Positions 26,775 through 37,479 of a DNA stretch of 64,000 nt are shown piece after piece. Position 1 is the stretch's first letter; the number at the start of each line of letters is the position of its first letter. The stretch is from Nocardia crassostreae. Lineage in GTDB: Bacteria > Actinomycetota > Actinomycetes > Mycobacteriales > Mycobacteriaceae. The notes below the pieces were generated by a model that made no database searches, was not told the DNA's origin, and saw only the letters and a program-made list of their open reading frames with translations. The position numbers were made by a program, and so were the translations under genes. The DNA is taken from assembly GCF_001613405.1 (NCBI RefSeq), contig NZ_BDCH01000015.1, positions 124,001 to 188,000 on the forward strand. The letters are read 5' to 3'.

Positions 26775-27653
26775 TCAGCGCAGGCGTTTCGGCCGTTTGT
26801 CCATCAACCGCAGGATGAGCGGGGTGAAGATGAGCTGCATGGCCAGATCCATCTTGCCGCCCGGCACCACGATGCTGTTGGGCCGCGACATGAACGAATC
26901 GTGCAGCATGGACAGCAGATACGGGAAGTCGATGACCTTCGGATCGGCGAAGCGGGTGACCACGAAGGATTCGTCCGCGGTGGGAATCGTCCTGGCGGTG
27001 AACGGATTCGAGGTGTCGACGGTGGGTACCCGCTGGAAGTTGACGTAGGTGCGGGAGAACTGCGGGCAGATGTGCTTCACGTAGTCGGGCATGCGCCGCG
27101 GGATGGTGTCGATGATCGCCTCGCTGGAGTATCCGCGTTCGGTCTTGTCGCGGTGCACCTTCTGAATCCATTCGAGGTTGACGATGGGCACGACGCCGAC
27201 CAGCAGATCGGTGTACCGCGCCACATCGATGCTCCCGCTCACCGCCGCACCGTGCAGCCCCTCGTAGAACAGCAGATCACTGCCCGGTGCGAGCTCCTCC
27301 CACGGCGCGAACGTACCCGGCTGCTGCCCATAGGGTTTCGCCTCCTGCTCGTCGTGCAGGTACCGGCGCACCGACCCCACCCCGGTCTCGCCGTAGTCGC
27401 GGAACAGCGCCTCCAGTTCGCTCAGCAGGATCGCCTCCGGCCCGAAGTGCGAGAAGTGCAGGTTCCGTGTATGTTCGGCTTCGGCCATGGCCAGTTGCAT
27501 CTCGTTGCGGTCGTAGCGATGGAACGAATCCCCTTCCACGATCACCGCATTGATTCCCTCGCGGCGGAATATCTCCTGGAAGGTCCGCGTGACGCTGGTC
27601 GTCCCCGCACCGGACGACCCGGTGATCGCGACCACGGGATTTTTGACCGACAT
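26775..27653 (-). CDS. prkB: Phosphoribulokinase
   Basis: Phosphorylates ribulose-5-phosphate to ribulose-1,5-bisphosphate, the substrate of RuBisCO. The 292-residue protein has the P-loop as GSSGAGTTS near residue 11, the EGDSFHRYDR segment and the ELLFYEG-like LLFYEGLHG Walker B strand. It is of the short proteobacterial (class I) type. The ATG at 27653 follows an ideal GAGGAGGTGCC. It is the last gene of the cbb operon (cbbL-cbbS-cbbX-fbp-prk), 42 bases after fbp, and is followed by a strong terminator. Confidence 0.93.
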   Translation of the reverse strand: MSVKNPVVAITGSSGAGTTSVTRTFQEIFRREGINAVIVEGDSFHRYDRNEMQLAMAEAEHTRNLHFSHFGPEAILLSELEALFRDYGETGVGSVRRYLHDEQEAKPYGQQPGTFAPWEELAPGSDLLFYEGLHGAAVSGSIDVARYTDLLVGVVPIVNLEWIQKVHRDKTERGYSSEAIIDTIPRRMPDYVKHICPQFSRTYVNFQRVPTVDTSNPFTARTIPTADESFVVTRFADPKVIDFPYLLSMLHDSFMSRPNSIVVPGGKMDLAMQLIFTPLILRLMDKRPKRLR

Positions 27654-27695
27654 GGCACCTCCTCGATTGCCGGACAACGGAATACGCGCCGCGAA

Positions 27696-28772
27696 TCAGC
27701 GCCCCGCCGAGCGGAACAGCGATCGCGAGCCGAACAGCGAGGCATCGAAACTCGGGCCTTCGTCGGGTTCGGCGTGATAGCGCACGATGCGCTCGACCTC
27801 GTTGCGGGAGCCGAAGATGAACGGCACCTTCTGGTGCAGTTCCTCCGGATGCGCCTCCAGCACGCGCGCGTGACCCGTGGTGGCCGCGCCGCCCGCCTGT
27901 TCGACGATGAAGGCGATGGGATTCGCGCCGTACAGCAGCGATACCCGGCCGGGGCGGCCCGGATGCCGGGTGTCACGCGGGTAGAGGTACATGCCGCCGC
28001 GGGTGAGGATGTGGAAGGTGTCGGCCACCAGGGAGGCGACCCAGCGCATATTGAAATCCCGTTCCCAGGGGCCGTCCACGCCTTCGAGGCATTCGTGGAC
28101 GTAGCGGCGCACCGAGCGTTCCCAGAAGCGCTCGTTGGCGGCATTGATGGCGAATCCCGAGGTGTTCTCCGGAATGCGCATGCGGGGATGGGTGAGCACG
28201 AACGCGCCGACCTCGCGATCGAGGGTGAATCCGTCGACGCCATTGCCCACGGTGATGACGAGCATGGTCGCGGGACCGTAGAGGGTGAATCCGGCGCACA
28301 CCTGCTGCACGCCCGGCTGCAGGAAATCCGCGGCCGAGGATTCGCGCCCGTCCTCGGGGGCGCGCAGCACGCTGAATATCGTTCCGACAGGCAGATTCAC
28401 GTCGATATTGCTCGAGCCGTCCAGCGGATCGAAGGCGAGCAGGTACTTCCCGCGCCGGTATTCGGCGGGCACCGCGTGGAATCCGCTCATCTGTTCCGAC
28501 ACCAGCGCGGAAAGCAGCCCCGTCCACTGGCTTTCGGCCACCATGATGTCGTGCGCGATGGCATCCATCTTGCGGTGCACGGTGACCGGCAGATTGTCCG
28601 CCTCGGCCGCGCCCAGCGAGCCCACGATGGCGCCCCGGGTCACCTGATTGGCAATGATTTTGGTGGCGGTGGCGAGCACGTTGAGCAGCGCGGAGAACTC
28701 GCCCGAGGATCCGGGATGGCGATGCTCGGACTCGATGGTGTAGCGGGTTAGGGTCTTCAGTCCTTCGGGCAT
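27696..28772 (-). CDS. cbbF: Class I fructose-1,6-bisphosphatase
   Basis: Hydrolyses fructose-1,6-bisphosphate in Calvin-cycle regeneration. The 358-residue enzyme has the metal-binding sequence FDPLDGSSNIDVN near residue 107 and the active-site region GGMYLYPRDTR/GRVSLLYGANPIAFIVEQAGG, the class I signature. The start is uncertain: ATG 28772 has a GAGAGGG spaced 4 bases before it, and ATG 28784 adds four residues. Its proximity to the cbbX stop (within about 17 bases) indicates coupling within the cbb operon. Confidence 0.93.
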   Translation of the reverse strand: MPEGLKTLTRYTIESEHRHPGSSGEFSALLNVLATATKIIANQVTRGAIVGSLGAAEADNLPVTVHRKMDAIAHDIMVAESQWTGLLSALVSEQMSGFHAVPAEYRRGKYLLAFDPLDGSSNIDVNLPVGTIFSVLRAPEDGRESSAADFLQPGVQQVCAGFTLYGPATMLVITVGNGVDGFTLDREVGAFVLTHPRMRIPENTSGFAINAANERFWERSVRRYVHECLEGVDGPWERDFNMRWVASLVADTFHILTRGGMYLYPRDTRHPGRPGRVSLLYGANPIAFIVEQAGGAATTGHARVLEAHPEELHQKVPFIFGSRNEVERIVRYHAEPDEGPSFDASLFGSRSLFRSAGR

Positions 28773-28788
28773 ATGCCCTCTCATTTCC

Positions 28789-29853
28789 TCATGGTGAGGC
28801 CCCTTCGATCGGGGCATCCGCGAACACACTGCTGCCGTACACGTCGCCGTCGGTGAGGGTGATCAGATCGGTCCGGCTCACCCGGCGGTGCAGTTCGACG
28901 AGGCGTTTGGCCTGGCGCAATCGGCAGCGGTCCAGGGCATTGCGCACACTGCGGGCATTGGCGAAGCGCGGGCGGGTCATGCGCAGCGTCAGATACTCCC
29001 AGAAGGCGCGCGCGGCCTCGTCGTCGAAGCGGAAGTTCTCCTGGCGCACCATGAGTTCGGCTATGGCCATGAGTTCGGCGTGGGTGTAGTCCGGGAACTC
29101 GATATGGTGGGCGACGCGGGAGGACAGGCCCGGATTGGCGGAGAAGAAGGTCTCCATCAGATCGGGATAGCCCGCGAAGATGACCACCAGGCTGGTGCGG
29201 TCGTTCTCCATTTCCGGGAGCAGGATTTCGATGACCTCCTGGCCGTAGTCGCGCTCGTTCTCGGGGCGGAACAGGTAGTAGGCCTCGTCGATGAACAGGA
29301 CGCCCCCGGCGGCTTTGGCGAGGGCTTCCTTGGTCTTGGGCGCGGTGTGGCCGATGAACTGGCCGACCAGATCGTCGCGGGTGACGGTGTGCACCTTGGG
29401 TTTACGGATATAGCCGAGGGCGTGCAGCATTTCGGCCATGCGCAGGGCGACGGTGGTCTTGCCGGTGCCCGGGCCGCCGGTGAAGCTCATGTGCATGGTC
29501 GGGCGGGTGGCTTGCAGGCCGAAGCGCTGACGGGCGCGGTCGATGAGCAGCAGGGCGGCGATTTCCCGTACGCGGCGTTTGACATTGGCCAGACCGACCA
29601 GTTCGGCATCGAGGCGGGTGAGCGTGTCCTCGACGTCCTTACCGGCGATATCCGTGGACAGCTCGAGCAGCGCGTCTTCGGCGAGTGGAGCCTGGTGGTC
29701 GGCCGCCGCGTCCTCCGGTCGGGGACCGTCGGCGGCCGTACCGCGCGCCGGCGCGGGGTTCGTGGCCCCGGGCCGATGCATATGGAACCCGTTCGCGGAG
29801 TGTCCGGTTGCAGGCGCCCGGGCACCCGGCATCGCGGGGAATTCCGTGCTCAC
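28789..29853 (-). CDS. cbbX: RuBisCO activase CbbX (AAA+)
   Basis: A red-type RuBisCO activase that remodels inhibited RuBisCO by ATP-driven pulling on the large-subunit C terminus. The AAA+ module has Walker A GGPGTGKTT near residue 128, Walker B GGVLFIDEAYYL near residue 185, and an arginine-finger region SRVAHHIEF. The N-terminal extension of about 80 residues (Pro/Ala/Gly-rich) is longer than in most CbbX proteins, which are near 310 residues against 354 here. It lies between cbbS and fbp, the usual red-type order. Confidence 0.92.
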   Translation of the reverse strand: MSTEFPAMPGARAPATGHSANGFHMHRPGATNPAPARGTAADGPRPEDAAADHQAPLAEDALLELSTDIAGKDVEDTLTRLDAELVGLANVKRRVREIAALLLIDRARQRFGLQATRPTMHMSFTGGPGTGKTTVALRMAEMLHALGYIRKPKVHTVTRDDLVGQFIGHTAPKTKEALAKAAGGVLFIDEAYYLFRPENERDYGQEVIEILLPEMENDRTSLVVIFAGYPDLMETFFSANPGLSSRVAHHIEFPDYTHAELMAIAELMVRQENFRFDDEAARAFWEYLTLRMTRPRFANARSVRNALDRCRLRQAKRLVELHRRVSRTDLITLTDGDVYGSSVFADAPIEGASP

Positions 29854-29879
29854 AATAAACCTCTCACATTCGACGCCAT

Positions 29880-30302
29880 TCAGCCGCCGTATCGGTGACC
29901 TGAACGGTCATCCAGTGCGTAGGAGTGGAAGCCGTAGCGCTGCCGCCGGTCGTCGGACTCGGTGCGGTCGATCCGGAAGCCGGGTTCGGCGGGCGGGCGC
30001 TGCACGATGAAGCTCAGCGCCGTGGACTGCCGCCCGTAGGAGGCGTCGTAGGCATTGACGCGAATGTAGTGGCGCGGGAACGTCGCCCGGCAGGCGTCGA
30101 TCTCGGCGAGCACGCCGTCAGGCTCGTCCAGATCGAATAGGGGCAGGCCCCACATCTCCCAGTAGACATTGCGCGGGTGCGGGTCGTCGGTGTACTCGAT
30201 GGAGACCGGCCAGTTGTTCAGTAGCGCGTAGCGGACCTGCGCGGCGATATCGGCGTCGGTGAGTTCCGGCAGGTGCGAGAAGGTGCCCTGGCGCAGATGC
30301 AT
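29880..30302 (-). CDS. cbbS: RuBisCO small subunit
   Basis: The 140-residue subunit starts [19 protein letters not shown], the red-type (form IC/ID) N terminus, with [20 protein letters not shown] and [10 protein letters not shown] as core motifs. The C-terminal extension after residue 110 ([18 protein letters not shown]) is the beta-hairpin extension typical of red-type small subunits. It starts 25 bases after the cbbL stop and assembles with it into L8S8. The frame is open further upstream, but residues before Met at 30302 do not match the family. Confidence 0.95.
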   Translation of the reverse strand: MHLRQGTFSHLPELTDADIAAQVRYALLNNWPVSIEYTDDPHPRNVYWEMWGLPLFDLDEPDGVLAEIDACRATFPRHYIRVNAYDASYGRQSTALSFIVQRPPAEPGFRIDRTESDDRRQRYGFHSYALDDRSGHRYGG

Positions 30303-30327
30303 TGGTACTCCTGGTATTTCGGTGCGC

Positions 30328-31827
<1,500 letters not shown>

Positions 31828-31836
31828 TTAACGACA

Positions 31837-31851
31837 AACAATTCGATTGTT
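31837..31851. promoter_or_regulatory. Candidate CbbR operator
   Basis: AACAAT-TCG-ATTGTT is a perfect inverted repeat midway between the divergent cbbL and cbbR starts. LysR-type regulators bind such dyads (T-N11-A class) in the shared promoter region, which is the usual place for a cbb activator site. Confidence 0.6.
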
Positions 31852-31896
31852 CCTGGACTCGCTCAACCATTTAGTCGGGTTTGCTACCGTCATTGG

Positions 31897-32771
31897 ATGG
31901 GTAGCGTGAGTGCGGTCCGCATGGAAACTTTCCTGGCCGTCGCCCGCCACAGCAGCATCCGCCGCGCCGCCGCTCAACTCCACATCACCGAGGCGGCCGC
32001 CTCCGCGGCCGTGGCGCACATCGAAAAACAACTGGGCGCCAAACTCATTGCCAAATCCGGTCGCGGCATCGCCCTCACCGAAGCCGGTCGTGTCTATGCC
32101 GACTACTGCCGCAGCATACTCGGGCTCATGAAGGAGGCGCACGCCGCCGTGCGCGCGGCCGAAACCGGTCGGTTGCGTATCGGCGTCGTGGCCACCGCGG
32201 GCGAATTCGTCCTGCTCCGCCTGCTCGCCTCCTTCCGCAATCGCTATCCCGATATCGAACTGGGCCTGTCCATCCAGCCCCGCGACGTCCTCTTCGTCGA
32301 ATTGACGCACCACGAAACGGATCTCGTCATCGCGGGCCGCCCACCCCGCGACGCGGGCCTGGTCACCCGGGCTCGCCGCCCCAGCCAGCTCGTCGTCGTC
32401 GGCGCCCCGGCCACTGGCCCGACCCCACCGAGGCCACCTGGCTCCTGCGCGGCAAGGGCTCCGGCACCCGCGACACCACCCTGTCCCTCTTTGACCGCCT
32501 CCAAATCCGCCCGCCCACACTGACTCTCGGCACCCACGGCGCCGCCCTGGCCGCCGCCCGCGAGGGCTTGGGCATCACCCTCATCCACTCCGACGCCATC
32601 GAAACCGACCTCGCCGACAACCACCTCGAAGTCCTCACCCTCGAAGGCACTCCCCTCAATCGCCCCTGGCACGCCGTCACCACCCGCACTCCCGCACCGG
32701 CCGCCCGCCTGTTCCTCTCCCACATCACCGACCCGGCCCATGTCGGCGACAAAGCCTTCCGCGCGGCCTGA
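31897..32771 (+). pseudogene. cbbR: LysR-type regulator CbbR, frameshifted
   Basis: The frame from ATG 31897 encodes a LysR helix-turn-helix (METFLAVARHSSIRRAAAQLHITEAAASAAVAHIEKQLG) and the first effector subdomain to SQLVVVGAP. At the CCCC at 32405-32408 the coding potential moves to another frame, which reads GHWPDPTEATWLLRGKGSGTRD and then GTHGAALAAAREGLGITLIH, ending at 32771. Adding one C to the run restores a continuous protein of about 291 residues; the total is one base short of a multiple of three. The intact protein would activate the divergent cbb operon in response to metabolites such as NADPH or RuBP. Loss or a base-calling error are both possible. Confidence 0.8.
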
Positions 32772-32783
32772 CCGGAGTATCGC

Positions 32784-34031
32784 GTGGCGGCATCGGTAGA
32801 CCGGCCCACCCGGTATCCGCTGCTCGGGAATCGGAATTTCGCCTGGTTCTGGACCGCCGACACGGTGTCGCTGTTCGGCACCTATGTCACCACGCAGGCC
32901 CTGCAACTGCTGGCGGTTCTCCTCTTGAGCGCCACCACCGTCGAACTCGGAGCGCTGCGTGCCGCACAGTGGGCGCCCTATCTGCTGTTCGGATTGATCG
33001 CCGGGGTACTCGCGGATCGCCTTCGCCGCCAACCGATTCTGGTGACCGCCGACTTGGCGCGTGCCGTCCTGCTCGCATTGATTCCGTTGGCCGCCGCGTT
33101 CGACATCCTGGGCATGCCCCTACTCATCGCGCTGATGCTCGGCTACGGGACCATCTCGGTCCTCTACGACGCCGCCTATCAGTCGTTCCTCCCGAATCTC
33201 GTTCCGGCACGCCTGCTCACCCAGGCCAATGCGCGCCTCGAACAGTCCGCGGCCGTGGCGCAGGTCGGTGGCCAGGCCGTGGCCGGTGTCCTGATCAAGC
33301 TGCTGTGTCCGCCGACGGCCATCCTGGTCGACGCGTCGTCCTATCTCGTATCCGGCGTCATCCTGGCGCGATTGCGTGTCACGGAGCGGACGCCACCACC
33401 GGATCCCGCCGGACGCAACCTGCGCATCGAGCTCATGGAGGGCGTGCGCTGGGTCTACCGGCACCCCGCGCTCGGGCCGCTGGCCCTGTCGTCGCACGCA
33501 TGGTTCTTCTGCACCTCGATGGTCTCCACGATCTATCCGTTCCTCGTCGTGCGCGAACTCGGATTCGACGCCGCCGCCTACGGATCGACCCTCGCCGTGG
33601 GCGGCCTCGGCGCCGTCGCCGGGTCGTTCGTCTCGGTGCCCCTCGGGCGGCGGTTCGAGGTCGGCCCCGTGGTCATCGGGTGCCTCTGGCTCGCACCGGC
33701 CGGATATGCGCTGCTGCCATTGGCGCGCAATGGAATCGGCGGATTCGTGCTCCTGTGTGCGGCGCAGTTCGTGTTCTGGTTGTCCGTGGCGACCGACAGC
33801 CCGTTGGAGATGGCCTATCGCCAGCTGGTCACACCCGATCGGCTGCTCGGCCGGATGAGCGCCACCATCCGATCCATGAACCGCGGCGCGCTGGTGATCG
33901 GCGCCCTGGCGGGCGGGGTGCTCGCCGATCGAATCGGGGTGCGCCCGGCGGTGTGGGTCGCGGTGATCGGGCTGTGCGGGGCGGCGCTGGGGTTGACCGG
34001 ATCGGGCTTCCGCCACGCTCGCTTACACTGA
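32784..34031 (+). CDS. MFS transporter, EntS-like exporter subfamily
   Basis: A 415-residue protein with twelve predicted membrane segments. The N terminus PTRYPLLGNRNFAWFWTADTVSLFG resembles the 'LLR-N-R-x-F-R-x-L-W' start of MFS_3/EntS-type exporters. Motif A-like AGVLADRLRRQPI and the internal AAYQSFLPNLVPARLLTQANA are also subfamily features. It probably exports a siderophore-like or drug-like molecule; the substrate is unknown. It begins 12 bases after cbbR, so it may be co-transcribed with it, but no functional link to CO2 fixation is evident. Confidence 0.85.
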   Translation: MAASVDRPTRYPLLGNRNFAWFWTADTVSLFGTYVTTQALQLLAVLLLSATTVELGALRAAQWAPYLLFGLIAGVLADRLRRQPILVTADLARAVLLALIPLAAAFDILGMPLLIALMLGYGTISVLYDAAYQSFLPNLVPARLLTQANARLEQSAAVAQVGGQAVAGVLIKLLCPPTAILVDASSYLVSGVILARLRVTERTPPPDPAGRNLRIELMEGVRWVYRHPALGPLALSSHAWFFCTSMVSTIYPFLVVRELGFDAAAYGSTLAVGGLGAVAGSFVSVPLGRRFEVGPVVIGCLWLAPAGYALLPLARNGIGGFVLLCAAQFVFWLSVATDSPLEMAYRQLVTPDRLLGRMSATIRSMNRGALVIGALAGGVLADRIGVRPAVWVAVIGLCGAALGLTGSGFRHARLH

Positions 34032-34225
34032 CCCTCAGCGCGGCGATTCCAGCCGATCGATACTGCCGAGAACCTTTTCATGCCCCAGGCAACACCTGGC
34101 TCCCCTACGCGGACGCTTCGGCACCGTCCTAGCACAACCTCGAGGTCCAGGTTGGGACTGATTGTGGCAGTGAGGGTTTCGCAGGCACATTGCCTGAGCT
34201 AACTATTCGGCTACGATCGGGCTCC

Positions 34226-37200
34226 GTGGCTGACACGGTGGTGTGGGCGGGGCGGCGTTCCGTCGAGGGTGAGATCGGGCCTGGGAACAGACGAGATCGG
34301 GTGCGGCTGATCGCTGTACTCAGCGGGCTGCTGGGTGCGGTGCTGGCGGTGGCTATTCCGTTCCTGGCGGTGCGACAAGAGGCCGCGGCGATCGCGTGGC
34401 CGCAGGATGGAACGCTGAATAGTGTTGAGGCGCCGCTGATCACGTATGCGCCGACGCGGTTGTCGGCGCAGGTGCCCTGCACGGTGCTCGATGAGCTCGC
34501 CGGTGCGGGCGGAATCGCTTTTTCCACCATTCCACGGCAGTCGGCCGAGATGGAGCGCTACGGGTTCGCCGTCAAGGTCGTGCCCGACGCCGCCGACAAG
34601 GCAGGGCGGGTCGATGTGGTCTCGCGCAACACCTTGCTGTGGTCGGCAGCACTGGAGTCGATCCGCGGGCGGGATTGTGCACTCGCCGTTGATATCTCAT
34701 CGACCGCCGCGACGGTTTCGACCATCGGGCTCAGCGGTTCCACCAGTACGGTCGGCGCGGATGTGCGTCCCCAGGTGGTCGGAATCTTCAGTGATGGAGC
34801 CGGTGTCGCACCGGCGAGTCTGCGGGTGGACATCGATGTCGATTCCCGGTTCTCAACCTCACCCACCGCGCTGAAATCGATGGCGATCGCGCTCTGTCTG
34901 GTCGCCACCGCGCTCTCGTTGGCGGCATTGCATCGGCTCGACCGGCGCGACGGCCGGACGGCGCGACGGTTCCTGCCCGCGGGGTGGTGGCGGCTGCGTC
35001 CGACCGATGTGACGGTGTTCGCCGTTCTCGCGGTGTGGCATGTCATCGGGGCCAATACCTCCGATGACGGCTACATCATCGGAATGGCCCGCGGGTCACG
35101 AAGTTCGGGCTTCATGTCGAACTACTACCGCTGGTTCAGCGTCGACGAGGGCCCCTTCTACACGCCGTACACCGACGTGATCGCGTGGATGACGCAGGTG
35201 TCCGCCGCGAGCGCCTGGGTGCGGTTGCCGACCTTGGCCGCGGCCGTCATCACGTGGTGGGTAGTCAGTCGTGAGATCATTCCCCGATTGGGTGTCGTGG
35301 TCCGCAACGACGCGGTGGCCGCATGGACGGCGGCGCTGATCTTCCTGGCCTTCTGTCTGCCGTACAACAATGGGCTGCGCGCCGAGCCATTCGTCGCGAT
35401 GGGCGTTGTGCTCACCTGGGTTTCGGTCGAGCGCGCCATCGCGACCAGGCGCTTGCTGCCCGCCGCCGCGGCCGTCATCATTGCCGCGCTGACGCTGATC
35501 GCCGCGCCGTCGGGCCTGATCTGCCTCGGCGCGCTGCTGGCCGGAGCGCGCAGCCTGACCGCCATGATCGTGCGGCGCGCTCGAACGGACGGATATCTGC
35601 CGCAATTGCTTCCGCTGCTCGCCGCCGGAACGGTGGTCCTGACGGTTGTCTTCGCGGATCGGACGCTCGCGTCGGTGCGGGAAATCATGTATGTCCACGG
35701 GCAGATCCCGCCCGGCGAATCCTGGTTCTTCGAGTTCCTGCGCTATCAGTATCTGCTGCAGATCAATTCCGATGGCTGGCTCACGCGCCGGTTCGGCATG
35801 TTCGTCATGTTGCTGGGCCTGGCCGTCTGCGTGGTCACCATGCTGCGCCGCGGCGGGCATATCCCCGGAACGGCCGCCGGGCCATCGCGCCGCATTGTCG
35901 GTATCACCGTCGCCGCCATGGCATTGATGATGTTCTCACCGACGAAGTGGACTCATCAGTTCGGAGTGTTCGCCGGGCTGGCCACCTGTGTCGCGGCCTT
36001 GACCGCCGTGGCGGTGGGGTCCCGGGTCATGCGGCCGGTTCGCAACCGGGCCCTGTTCGCCGCCGGGCTGTTCTTCGCATTGGCGCTGACTTGCGTCGGG
36101 GCCAACGGATATTGGTACGTATCCGCCTGGGGCATCTCCTGGTGGGACAAGCCGCCCACCATTGCGGGCACGGGGTTGTCGACCGTGGCGGCGGGTCTGT
36201 CCGTCCTGGCCCTCGGCATTGCGGCGTGGTTCCATATCCGCCCGCACTACCGGCTGCGCGACGATTCGATATTCGGGCGGCTGGCACGCATTCCCGTGCT
36301 GACGGTCACCGCGGCCCTCATGGTGCTGTTCCTGGTCGTATCGTTCGTCAAAGCCGCAGTCACGCAATACCCCTCGTACTCGATCGCCGAATCGAACCTG
36401 TCCAGCGTGTGGGGCGGCGGCTGCGGTTTGGCCGATGACGTCCTCGTCGAGACCGACCCCAACGCCTCGATGCTGCCGCCGCTCACCGGTACCGCCGGTA
36501 CAGCGCTCGCCGGTACCGAATCCTTCGGGTTCGGCTCGAACGGCGTCGCGCCCGTCCTCACCTCCGACGAGATCGAATCCACCACCGGCCGCGCGAATTC
36601 CGTCTCCGACGACCGGGACGAACTCCGCGACGCCACCGAGTCCGCGGGATCGGGGTCCGGCAAGGTCGCGCTGCCGTTCGGCCTCGATCCGGCGACCACA
36701 CCCGTACTCGGCAGCTACCGCGAGGGCGATCAGACACCGGCCGCCCTGACCACCGGCTGGTACCGGCTGCCGGAACTGGTCGGCGGCAGCCGCGGGCAGA
36801 TCATTGCGATCGCCGTCGCGGGCCGGATCCGCTCCATCGACTCCGACGGCATCGCGCATCCCGGCCAGCACCTCGAACTCGAATACGGCACAACCCGATC
36901 CGACGGAACCGTGACGGCGACGGGCAGCGTTCTCCCCATCGATATCGGCCCCTCCCCCAGCTGGCGCAACCTGCGCGTCCCACTCGATCAGCTCCCGCCG
37001 GACGCCGATGTCGTGCGACTCGTCGCCGAGGACAAGGACCTCGGCAAGGACCAGTGGCTCGCCGTGACGCCGCCGCGGGTCCCGCACACGAAATCCCTCA
37101 ACACCGTGGTCGGCTCGCGCACCCCCGTACTCCTCGACTGGACTGTGGCACTGCATTTCCCGTGCCAGAATCCCCTCGCCACCCGCGCGGGCGTAGCCGA

Positions 37201-37474
37201 ACTCCCGCGCTACCGGATCCTCCCCGACCGCGACAACGCCACCATCACCAACCTCTGGCAAGGCCACGATGGCGGCGGCCCGCTCGGCTGGACCCAGCTC
37301 CTGTTCACCGCCCGCACCCTGCCCGCCTACCTGAACAACGACTGGGACCGCGACTGGGGCTCGATCGAGCAGTTCATCCCGCTCGACCCGAACGCCCGAC
37401 CGGCGCAGCTCACCATCGAAGAGGTACGGCGCTCGGGCACGTGGACGCCGGGCCACATCGTCACCTCGTACTGA
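34226..37474 (+). CDS. Emb-type arabinosyltransferase (cell wall arabinan synthesis)
   Basis: A 1082-residue GT-C-fold enzyme that transfers arabinofuranose from decaprenyl-phosphoarabinose to arabinogalactan or lipoarabinomannan. It has an N-terminal span and extracellular jelly-roll, then a multi-span core with the GT-C acidic motif ANTSDDGYIIGMAR near residue 285, followed by GFMSNYYRWF, the region that in mycobacterial EmbB carries ethambutol-resistance positions. A C-terminal carbohydrate-binding domain (from about residue 720) ends RSGTWTPGHIVTSY. The GTG at 34226 is preferred over a TTG at 34190. It stands alone, not in an embCAB cluster, so it may be an additional paralogue. Confidence 0.9.
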   Translation: MADTVVWAGRRSVEGEIGPGNRRDRVRLIAVLSGLLGAVLAVAIPFLAVRQEAAAIAWPQDGTLNSVEAPLITYAPTRLSAQVPCTVLDELAGAGGIAFSTIPRQSAEMERYGFAVKVVPDAADKAGRVDVVSRNTLLWSAALESIRGRDCALAVDISSTAATVSTIGLSGSTSTVGADVRPQVVGIFSDGAGVAPASLRVDIDVDSRFSTSPTALKSMAIALCLVATALSLAALHRLDRRDGRTARRFLPAGWWRLRPTDVTVFAVLAVWHVIGANTSDDGYIIGMARGSRSSGFMSNYYRWFSVDEGPFYTPYTDVIAWMTQVSAASAWVRLPTLAAAVITWWVVSREIIPRLGVVVRNDAVAAWTAALIFLAFCLPYNNGLRAEPFVAMGVVLTWVSVERAIATRRLLPAAAAVIIAALTLIAAPSGLICLGALLAGARSLTAMIVRRARTDGYLPQLLPLLAAGTVVLTVVFADRTLASVREIMYVHGQIPPGESWFFEFLRYQYLLQINSDGWLTRRFGMFVMLLGLAVCVVTMLRRGGHIPGTAAGPSRRIVGITVAAMALMMFSPTKWTHQFGVFAGLATCVAALTAVAVGSRVMRPVRNRALFAAGLFFALALTCVGANGYWYVSAWGISWWDKPPTIAGTGLSTVAAGLSVLALGIAAWFHIRPHYRLRDDSIFGRLARIPVLTVTAALMVLFLVVSFVKAAVTQYPSYSIAESNLSSVWGGGCGLADDVLVETDPNASMLPPLTGTAGTALAGTESFGFGSNGVAPVLTSDEIESTTGRANSVSDDRDELRDATESAGSGSGKVALPFGLDPATTPVLGSYREGDQTPAALTTGWYRLPELVGGSRGQIIAIAVAGRIRSIDSDGIAHPGQHLELEYGTTRSDGTVTATGSVLPIDIGPSPSWRNLRVPLDQLPPDADVVRLVAEDKDLGKDQWLAVTPPRVPHTKSLNTVVGSRTPVLLDWTVALHFPCQNPLATRAGVAELPRYRILPDRDNATITNLWQGHDGGGPLGWTQLLFTARTLPAYLNNDWDRDWGSIEQFIPLDPNARPAQLTIEEVRRSGTWTPGHIVTSY

Positions 37475-37479
37475 CCGCG

